NCBI GenBank assembly: GCA_028821125.1
Contig: JAPPHD010000158.1
Location: 1-42,301 of the forward strand
Length of the DNA stretch: 42,301 bases
Reading direction: 5' to 3'
From: Gammaproteobacteria bacterium
GTDB taxonomy: Bacteria > Pseudomonadota > Gammaproteobacteria > Pseudomonadales > Azotimanducaceae
The notes beneath the pieces are model-generated. The model saw nothing but the letters and a program-made list of their open reading frames with translations, was not told where the DNA came from and did no database searches. Below are positions 17,036 through 24,200 of the stretch, in pieces. A program made the translations under genes and the position numbers. Position 1 is the first letter of the stretch. Every line of letters starts with the position of its first letter.

Positions 17036-18257
17036 GGTATTTCCTCCACCAGAGTTTCAGCACGCCGCCGGCGAAATTGTAGACCCCTGCCTTTACCTCT
17101 TCGACGTAGAAGTCGTTTTCCAGGTCGAGCATGATCCGATTGAACACCTGCCTGCGCTCGTGGGGCGGCAATTCGAGCCCGAGATCTGCCAGCAGGCGCT
17201 CTGTTTCCTGAAGCAGGATCGTGCGCCCGAGCCCTTCTTCGCTCGCGCTGATCTGTCCGAGCAGGGCGTGGGCAATCGAGCCGTTCGTGTTCCCGTAGTA
17301 CTGCCGGATGCGCGAGTGGAAGTGCTGCAGTTGCGGGCGGGCACCGGAACTGACAATCATTGCGTCGAATACTGTATCGACGTCCGAGGCGACGATTTTG
17401 CGCTGCTCTCTTTTCCACAGCCGGTAGAGATCCTGGGTCGCCATCTGCATGAACAGGGGGATGGGACGGCCCAGGCGTGCGACAAGCCGTAGCCCGACGC
17501 CGTTGTCGAATGGAACGCCGCGCCCGCCGAGCATGTCGTTCAGGAAAGCCTCGACGTCCTCATCGGTGAGCGGAGGCAGGGGGATATCCACGAGATCGTT
17601 GATGAGGTCCACCAGCCCGAGCGAATCTAGCGTGCCGCTCAGGTTGACTGAGCCGCCGACAAGCCAGCGGACCGGGTCCCTTGCCGGTGCGGGACTCAGC
17701 CGTTGCGCGCGAAACCAGGCCAGAAACCCGCGCAACAACGGTTCGTTCTCGCGGGCGAGATTGAGCAGCATGTCGGGAAACTCGTCGACGATGAACAAAA
17801 CCGGCCGACCGGTTTTGCGGGCCTGGGCGAGCAGCCTGTCGCCGTGCTGACGCCAATTCTTGTCCCATTCGGGGTCGCTCCGCCTCAGCGCCAGCTTGAA
17901 TCCGCCAACGTCGATCTCATCGACCTTGCGCAAGACGCCACTCAACAGCTCCCATCCTTTGGCAAGTTGGCCGCGGAGGAAATCCGGGTGTGCATCGTGG
18001 AACGCATCGAGCAGCGCCTGGAAGAATTCTGCCGGGTGGGTCAAGTCCTGGACGTTGATCGAGACTACGGAGAATCCGTGTTCGGGTCGATCATGCAAGT
18101 GATCCATGATGCTGGTCTTGCCTGTTCGCCGGGGCGCCGTCAGCACCGCGTGTTGAGTGCGCAGCGTCTGCCACAGCTCCTCAAGGAACGCGCCACGAAA
18201 TCTCAGGTCGACGGGATCGACCGGGGCGCCGGTGTAGAAATCGGGAACTCGATTCAT
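17028..18257 (-). CDS. AAA/archaeal-type ATPase
   Basis: A 409-residue P-loop ATPase. Walker A is APRRTGKTS (41-49) and Walker B is VLFIVDEFPDML (153-164); a sensor-like VGGSVNLSG follows near 200. The first residues RVPDFYTGAPVDPVDLRFRG resemble the usual opening of this family (AAA_16/ATPase_2, often STAND-like). The C-terminal 90 residues (ERRQVFNRIMLDLENDFYVEE then FAGGVLKLWWRKY) look like a winged-helix end. I take the ATG at 18257; one at 18284 would add nine residues that translate one arm of a palindrome and would leave only a ten-base leader. It is coupled by overlap to the TPR-ATPase gene, so the two products probably work together. Confidence 0.75.
   Translation of the reverse strand: MNRVPDFYTGAPVDPVDLRFRGAFLEELWQTLRTQHAVLTAPRRTGKTSIMDHLHDRPEHGFSVVSINVQDLTHPAEFFQALLDAFHDAHPDFLRGQLAKGWELLSGVLRKVDEIDVGGFKLALRRSDPEWDKNWRQHGDRLLAQARKTGRPVLFIVDEFPDMLLNLARENEPLLRGFLAWFRAQRLSPAPARDPVRWLVGGSVNLSGTLDSLGLVDLINDLVDIPLPPLTDEDVEAFLNDMLGGRGVPFDNGVGLRLVARLGRPIPLFMQMATQDLYRLWKREQRKIVASDVDTVFDAMIVSSGARPQLQHFHSRIRQYYGNTNGSIAHALLGQISASEEGLGRTILLQETERLLADLGLELPPHERRQVFNRIMLDLENDFYVEEVKAGVYNFAGGVLKLWWRKYHA
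17043..17047 (-). promoter_or_regulatory. Ribosome binding site deciding the TPR-ATPase start
   Basis: On the reverse strand GGAGG is followed by seven bases and then the ATG at 17035. This supports that start over the in-frame ATG at 17020, and shows the gene is translated within the end of the upstream ATPase gene. Confidence 0.8.
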
Positions 18258-18263
18258 TTGTAC

Positions 18264-18319
18264 ATCAATATCGTTGTAAAACATTATTGTCGTTTAAAGA
18301 ACTATACAACGATATTGAT
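18264..18319. repeat. 15-bp perfect inverted repeat, probable operator
   Basis: Arms 18264-18278 (ATCAATATCGTTGTA) and 18305-18319 are exact reverse complements, separated by 26 bases. One arm lies in the promoter spacer and -10 box, the other just downstream of the expected transcription start. A further related palindrome TTGTATACAA is at 18334-18343. The AT-rich block differs sharply from its GC-rich surroundings. A repressor-binding role is inferred. Confidence 0.65.
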
Positions 18320-18328
18320 ATAAGTCAA
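18301..18328 (-). promoter_or_regulatory. Sigma70-like promoter for the ATPase/TPR pair
   Basis: On the reverse strand TTGACT (18328-18323) and TATAGT (18306-18301) are separated by 16 bases, each one mismatch from consensus. It points at the ATPase gene. Transcription would start near 18294. The palindrome arm overlaps the spacer and the -10 box. Confidence 0.7.
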
Positions 18329-18554
18329 TCTTGTTGTATACAATTCAGAAATTGAACTCGGATGGTGCCAACCGTCGGTTGAATCAAGACTTGCAGCCCA
18401 ACGCCTGATCCAACCGATCGACCTGTCCGACGTGAGTTCCAGCTTCGCCATGGAACGCATCAAGTACACCGCCGTGCTGCCGCTCAAGCACGCGCGGCAA
18501 CGCTCGCCGGGTTGATATAGACTGCGAGCGATTGCATCAGAAAAGGATTCTCCG

Positions 18555-18989
18555 ATGTCCGAATACATTCCGCCCACGCTCGACTGGGTTCGCGACCAGG
18601 TGGAACTCTGGGAGAAGAGCGGCGGCACCGAAGGCACCACGCTGCTGGATACCGGTTTGCCCTGCATTCTGGTCATCCACCGTGGCAACAGGACCGGCGC
18701 GATCCGGAAGATTCCGCTGATGCGCGTCAAGGACGGCGACAGCTACGTGCTGGTCGGCTCGTTCGGCGGCCGGCCGAAGCACCCGGTTTGGATCTACAAC
18801 CTGCGGGCCGACCCGAACGTCGAGATCCGGGACGAGACCGAGGTTCACGCGATGCGGGTGCGCGAAGTCGACGATCAGGCGGAACGGGAGCGGGTCTGGG
18901 AGCTTGCGGTGGCGGCCTACGCGCCTTACGAGGAATACCGCGGCAACACCACGCGCAAGTTTGCGATTTTCATTGCCGATCCTGTCTGA
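18555..18989 (+). CDS. Deazaflavin (F420)-dependent nitroreductase (Ddn) family protein
   Basis: A 144-residue split-barrel protein of the Ddn/TIGR00026 family. Typical blocks are HRGNRTGAIRKIPLMRV, YVLVGSFGGRPKHPVWIYNL, then ADPNVEI and the C-terminal P-x-FxIF-like end (KFAIFIADPV). Family members bind F420 or flavins and reduce quinones or nitro compounds; proteobacterial members may use FMN instead. An AAAGGA lies seven bases before the ATG. The next gene begins 14 bases after its stop, so it probably forms an operon with the thioredoxin-fused protein and the selenoprotein. The 208-base gap upstream is partly coding-like (see findings). Confidence 0.8.
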   Translation: MSEYIPPTLDWVRDQVELWEKSGGTEGTTLLDTGLPCILVIHRGNRTGAIRKIPLMRVKDGDSYVLVGSFGGRPKHPVWIYNLRADPNVEIRDETEVHAMRVREVDDQAERERVWELAVAAYAPYEEYRGNTTRKFAIFIADPV

Positions 18990-19003
18990 GATAGATTGGC
19001 GCC

Positions 19004-20581
19004 ATGACCCAACCGCCTGCCTTTCTGCTTGAGGATGGTCAGGGGGAGCCGCATGCCTTCCCCGGTTCGAAGCCGGCGTTCGTCTGCTTCGTCAAGGAAG
19101 ACTGCCCCACCTGCAACGATGTCATGCCGCTCATCGAGGCGGCCTGGGGCGGATTGCGCGAAAGCGTGGACTTTTTCGTCTGCGGGCAGACCGAGACGGG
19201 AAACCGCGCCTTGGCGGAGAAGCACGGCCTGACCGTGCCCCTGCTGGACGATTCCTCGCTCAAGGTGTCCTTCGCCTGGGATATCGAAATCGTGCCCACG
19301 CTCGTGGTGGCCGACCCCAACGGCAGCCCGCGTCATCGTTTCATGGGTTTCGAGCGGGAGGAATGGCGGCAGGCGCTGGACGATCTGGCGGAGACGTCCG
19401 GCGCGCCGCAATTAGAGATCGACTGGCCGGCTTTTCCGGCGCTGCGCCCGGGATGCGGTTCGCGCTCGGCGGACCCCACCATTGCCGCGCGCCTGCAGGC
19501 GGAGGCTGAGAACAGCCCCCTGCGCGCCCGGCGCATCGACATCGCAGCGCACGACGACGAATTCGAATTCATGTTCGACCAGGGGTTCAGCGACGGCATG
19601 CCCCTCATCCCGCCCACGCCCGAGCGGGTGATGCGCATGTTGGGCGGGACGACCCGCGATCCACATGAAGTGATCGCTACGGTTCCGCCAAACATGGGCG
19701 AGGCCACGGTGGAAAAAGTGGCCATCAACTCGGTCATGGCCGGCTGCAAACCCGAGTACCTGCCCGTGGTGCTGACGGCGCTCGAAGCCGTCTGCACGGA
19801 CGAATTCAACATTCACGGTGTGATGGCGACGACCATGGGCGCCAGCCCCGTCATGGTGGTCAACGGCCCCATCCGCCACCGGCTCGGCATGAACATGAAG
19901 CTCGGCGCGCTCGGCCAGGGCAACCGGGCGAACGCCACCATCGGCAGGGCGCTGCGCCTGGCGATCCGCAACATCGGCGGTGCCAGGCCCGGCGGCACGG
20001 AACGGTCGACGCTGGGCAATCCGATGAAGTTCAGCATGTGCTTCGCGGAATGGGAGGAGCGCAGCCCCTGGACGCCGCTGCATGTCGAGCGCGGGTTCGA
20101 ACCGGAAGATTCGGTCGTGACGGTCTACGCAATGACCAGCGGGCCGGTGTTGACGGTCGACCAGGATTCGCGCACCGGGCCGCAACTCGCGGGCAGCCTG
20201 GGCCTGGGCATCGAGGGCATGCTGCATCCCAGGGCGCGCCTGTGGGGCGAGACGCTGCTGGTGATTGCCCCCGAGCATGTCGATAAACTGGCTGGAGACG
20301 GTTACGGCAAGGCCGAGATTCGCGCGCGCATCCAGGAAGTCGCCGCCCGCCCCATGCGGGAACTGGTGGAAGACGACCGGTCCGCCATGGGCATCAAGCG
20401 CGCCGCGGCCGAGCAGATGGAAGACGAAGCGCTGGACCGGAAGCTGCCGAAGTTCCGAAGCGATGCGGATATTCATATCGTCGTGGCGGGGTCCGAGGCG
20501 GGCAGTTTCTCGGCCGCCTTCCACGGCTGGCTGATGGGCGAGACCGGTTCCATCCCGGTCTCACGGAAGGTTTTGTCGTGA
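19004..20581 (+). CDS. Thioredoxin-domain protein fused to a large domain of unknown function
   Basis: A 525-residue cytoplasmic protein without a signal peptide. Residues about 1-130 look like thioredoxin: CFVKEDCPTCNDV (C34-P-T-C37), then IVPTLVVADP with the cis-proline. The remaining about 370 residues (from about 180) form a domain I do not recognise, with conserved-looking GFSDGMPLIPPTPERV, GVMATTMGASPVMVVNGP, GALGQGNRANATIGRALRL and GMLHPRARLWGE. It lies between a Ddn-type protein and a UGSC selenoprotein, pointing to a shared redox process: the thioredoxin domain could reduce the selenoprotein's Sec/Cys centre. That link is inferred. All codons are sense; no Sec in this protein. Confidence 0.7.
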   Translation: MTQPPAFLLEDGQGEPHAFPGSKPAFVCFVKEDCPTCNDVMPLIEAAWGGLRESVDFFVCGQTETGNRALAEKHGLTVPLLDDSSLKVSFAWDIEIVPTLVVADPNGSPRHRFMGFEREEWRQALDDLAETSGAPQLEIDWPAFPALRPGCGSRSADPTIAARLQAEAENSPLRARRIDIAAHDDEFEFMFDQGFSDGMPLIPPTPERVMRMLGGTTRDPHEVIATVPPNMGEATVEKVAINSVMAGCKPEYLPVVLTALEAVCTDEFNIHGVMATTMGASPVMVVNGPIRHRLGMNMKLGALGQGNRANATIGRALRLAIRNIGGARPGGTERSTLGNPMKFSMCFAEWEERSPWTPLHVERGFEPEDSVVTVYAMTSGPVLTVDQDSRTGPQLAGSLGLGIEGMLHPRARLWGETLLVIAPEHVDKLAGDGYGKAEIRARIQEVAARPMRELVEDDRSAMGIKRAAAEQMEDEALDRKLPKFRSDADIHIVVAGSEAGSFSAAFHGWLMGETGSIPVSRKVLS

Positions 20582-20658
20582 ACGGCACCAGGCGGCGCTC
20601 TCGAGCGGCACGCTGAATGCGAAGAGCCGTTTGAATCAGGAAACCAGAGGAGGAAAAA

Positions 20659-21183
20659 GTGGTAACCATTCTGGACCCCACCGACGAACGCGTACCGGTG
20701 GAACGTCAGGTAACGCCGCGCCCGGATACGGTATCCGGCAACGTCGCGCTGCTCGACATCTCCAAGCCGCGCGGCAACGTGCTGCTCGACCGGCTGGAGG
20801 CCCTGTTGCAGGAACGCCTGCCGGGCATATCCATCAACCGCTACGCCAAGCCGACGTTCGCGAAACCGGCGCCGGACGCACTGCGGGCGGATATCGCCTC
20901 AAGCAACGACTTCGTGATCGAGGCGCTGGCTGACTGAGGTTCCTGTACCACGTGCAGTTTGCATGACACGGTATGGTTCGAGATTCAGGGCAAGCCCGCG
21001 GTTTCGATCGCATCGACTGAGTTCGTCGATGCCGCGGCCACCCAGGCCGAAGCGCTCGGCATGAAGGATGCGCGCGCGGTGTTCGTCGGGCACCCCATTC
21101 AGGGCGCGACCGATGAGGAGATGCGCAGCAAGGCGGATGAAGTTGTCGATCGTGTGGTGGCTGCGCTTTCCGACGCCAACTAG
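20659..21183 (+). CDS. UGSC-family selenoprotein (in-frame UGA = Sec93)
   Basis: Read through TGA 20935-20937 the frame is continuous for 174 residues. The junction reads EALAD-U-GSCTTCSLHDT, the signature that gives the UGSC family its name; cysteine homologues have CGSC. The N-terminal half has MVTILDPTDERVP and LLDISKPRGN; the C-terminal half has STEFVDAAATQAEALG and VGHPIQGATDEEM, as in the family. Cysteines at 96 and 99 sit next to Sec93. A hairpin follows the UGA. The GTG start at 20659 has a strong AGAGGAGG site. Standard gene calling splits it into 92- and 74-residue pieces. It is 77 bases after the thioredoxin-fused gene. The biochemical reaction is unknown. Confidence 0.88.
20947..20972 (+). 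promoter_or_regulatory. Bacterial SECIS-like stem-loop
   Basis: After the UGA, CGTGCA (20951-20956) pairs with TGCATG (20960-20965; one G-U pair) around the loop GTT. ACC (20947-20949) and GGT (20970-20972) can extend the stem across an asymmetric bulge. The apical loop carries the G-U expected for SelB recognition and lies about 20 bases after the UGA, as in known bacterial SECIS elements. Folding was done by eye. Confidence 0.65.
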
Positions 21184-21275
21184 CCGGGATTAGACGGAAG
21201 CTCGAAATCCTCCAATGTCACCCACACCTGCGCTTCCGAAACGCAATCTTTAGCATTGTGTTTGGGTGCCGCTTG

Positions 21276-24200
21276 TCAATCGCCGCGTTCTGGTGCGGTT
21301 GACAGGTTCGTCAGATGCCCGGTACGGCTCTCAAGTAGGCTCATCACCCACAAGGATTGATCGGAAGCGACGTTCAGGCGCCACTTGCCACTGCCGTCAC
21401 CCAGGCGCCCGATAGTCGACTCGCTGCCCGATTCAAGCTGCTGAGACGACAGGATCCGTGTGCGTCGGGCCGCCACCTCCAGGCTGACCTCGCCGTAGGT
21501 TACGCCGCGGTCGTCCACGCCAGTGATCGTCACGCTTGCATCTTCCGTGGTGGCGTTGGCCAGGAGCAGGCGGCTCACCTGGTTGGGATTGCTGCCCGGA
21601 TTAAACATCGGCAATTCGTATCTTTGGTCCTCCATCTCAGCGGCTACATCGTGCATGCTGGTCAGAAAACCGTCCTCGTGGCGGATGTATGCAAGTACGT
21701 CGAGTTCAATGTCGCTCTCGAGTTCCAGCCTCCAATCCCCGGTGCCTGCCCCAATGCCTTGCAGCCCCTTCCCTGCGTTACCCATCTCCAAATCGTTCGA
21801 GTTGAACTGCACCGCCGCACCGCCAGGCACCGTCAATGAGTCGGGGTATCCGGGGCCGGTGTCATCATAGGCAAGGATATGCACGGTCGCCTCGTCGGAA
21901 CCACGGTTGACCACGCGGGCGAATCCCTGACGCCCCAATGCGTCCGCCGCAGAGGGGAAGTAGGGGATATGGTGTGTTGTTCCATTTTCATCGATTACCT
22001 GGTTTGCCGGCATGGAGGACAGGTTCGTCACATGTCCGGTGGGGCTCCGGAGCAGATTCGCGACAGCCACAGGCGCATCCGAGGAAACAGTCAGCCGCCA
22101 CTTCCCGCGGCCATCGCCCAACCCCCCATCCAGTTCCTGGCCGGACTCAAGTTCCTGCGCCGTGATCGTGCGTGATGTCCCACCTGCAAGCGCCAAGCGA
22201 ATCGTGCCTGCCCGATTGCCGTCGTCGTCTATGCCGGTTATTTCGATGTCCGCTTCCGTATCGCCTTCGTTGAGAATCCGCAGTTGGCTGACCTGGTCGG
22301 TATTGCTGGCTGGGTTGAAGATCGGAACGCGCCAGGTGCCGTCCGGCCCCTGTGCGACCAGGTCGTGCATGCTGGTAAGGAAACCGTCCGCCGTGCGGAT
22401 GTATGAGAGCGCCTGGATGTCGTTTGACCAGACTCGCAGACGCCAGTTGTTCGGCCCAGCTCCTGTCCCGCGGCTCAACCCTTTGCCGAAGTTGCCGTTC
22501 TCAAGGTCGTTCGAATTGAAATGGAGCGTTTGCCCGCGGCGAATCGACAGGGTGGTCGGCGAAATTGCGCCGTCGGGCCTGATCGCTTCGATATGTACTG
22601 CGTTTCTACCGCCGCGGTTGACGACGCGCATGAATCCCTCGCGTACGCCGTCGCCGGCCGCTGGGAACAAGGGTGCCATATGCGAAGGCCCCGCCCGGTC
22701 GACGATGAGCCCCACCGCCTGGGAGGTCCTCGCGTTAACCCAGCGGGGGCGCTTGTACGGCAACGAAACCCCAGGCGGCAGTTCGCGGGTGCCTCCGTAC
22801 AACTCGATGATAAAGACCTCATGCGGCTCCTGCCGATTGTCGTTCAGCAGCCGGATGAACGTGCTGGATTCGGTTGTTCCGGCAGGTAGGGCGATGACCC
22901 GGCAACCTTCGCGAAAGTCGAAGCATGCGCCGGTCGTGTCGAAATCGGCGTCGCTCGCCGTGGACTTGGCATCCACCACCGATCGAAATCCTCCGACGTT
23001 CTCGCCTAGCACGCCCCATGTCAGCTTTACCCGGTCCGTGGCCGGTTCGGTCAGGCGCACCACTGCCTCCGCGTCGTCCCCTTCCTTCGCCGACGTATCC
23101 ATCGCCAGCGCCACGGCACGGTAGACCGTAACACCCGCCTGACGCAGCCTCGGAACATACGCGTGCAGCGAGTCTGCACCCAGCGGATTGTCGTACAGGT
23201 AGAGTGTGCGAAGTGCCCCTAGCTGGGTGGCGTCTGCAAGGACGGATATGTCCGCAATCTGGTTATTGCCCAGGTTCAAGCTACCCAGCCGGCGCAGGCG
23301 GGCAAGCGGCGTGACGTCGCTCACGTAGTTGTCGGAGAGATCGATTTCAATCAATTCTCCCAGATGTGCTAGGGGTGTAATGTCGGCAATCGCGTTCCCA
23401 CCAAGACTCAATCGCTGCAGCCGGGACAGCTTCGACAGGGGTCCGATGTCACTGATCGCGTTGCCGTCCAGCCACAGATGGGTCAACGAGGCTATTTCGC
23501 CCAGGGGTACGATGTTCTCGATCAGGTTGCTGCGCAGGCTCAGCTCGGTCAGCGCGATCTCGCTCAACGGAGAAACGTCCTTGATCCGATTGCCGTCGAG
23601 GTACAGCCTGGTCAGTGACAGGTCCGAAAGGGGTGAGAGTTCCGAAATCCGGTTGTCTCTCAGGTCCAGCACCACCAGGGCATGCAGGGCCCGGAGCGGC
23701 TCAAGATCGGAGATATCGTTGCCGCTCAGGTCAAGGTTGCCGCACCTCCTCAATGACTGGAGGGCCGAGAGGTTGGAGATCTTCCCATTGTTCGCAAGTC
23801 CCAGGATCGTCATCGAGGTCAAGCCGCTCAGGGGAGACAGGTCGGATACAGATGCGCCGTTCAAAGTCAGCCACGACAGTCCGATAAGGCCTTGGATCGG
23901 CGAGAGGTCCGACAGCGGATTGCCGTCCAGCACGAGAAGCCACAGGCTGGACTTGTGTTCGAGGCCGGCGAGATTGGAAAGGCTATTGCCGGGCAACCTG
24001 AGCTGTCGGAGCTTTGTCATTGCCGACAGCGGCGTCAGATCAATGACTCGGTTGCAGGACAGTTCGAGTTCGCGCAGTTCAACCAGGCCCGAGATGGGTG
24101 AGATGTCGGTGATGTTGCCGCGCCGGGCACAGCCGTCAATCCAGTGACCACCCGTCAGCTTGAGGTGCCGCAATCCCGCAAGCCCGCCTACGGGCGCAAG

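Noticed and set aside
20959-21183. Independent 74-residue ORF after the selenoprotein UGA
   Set aside because: It is the C-terminal half of the UGSC protein in the same frame and has no ribosome binding site.
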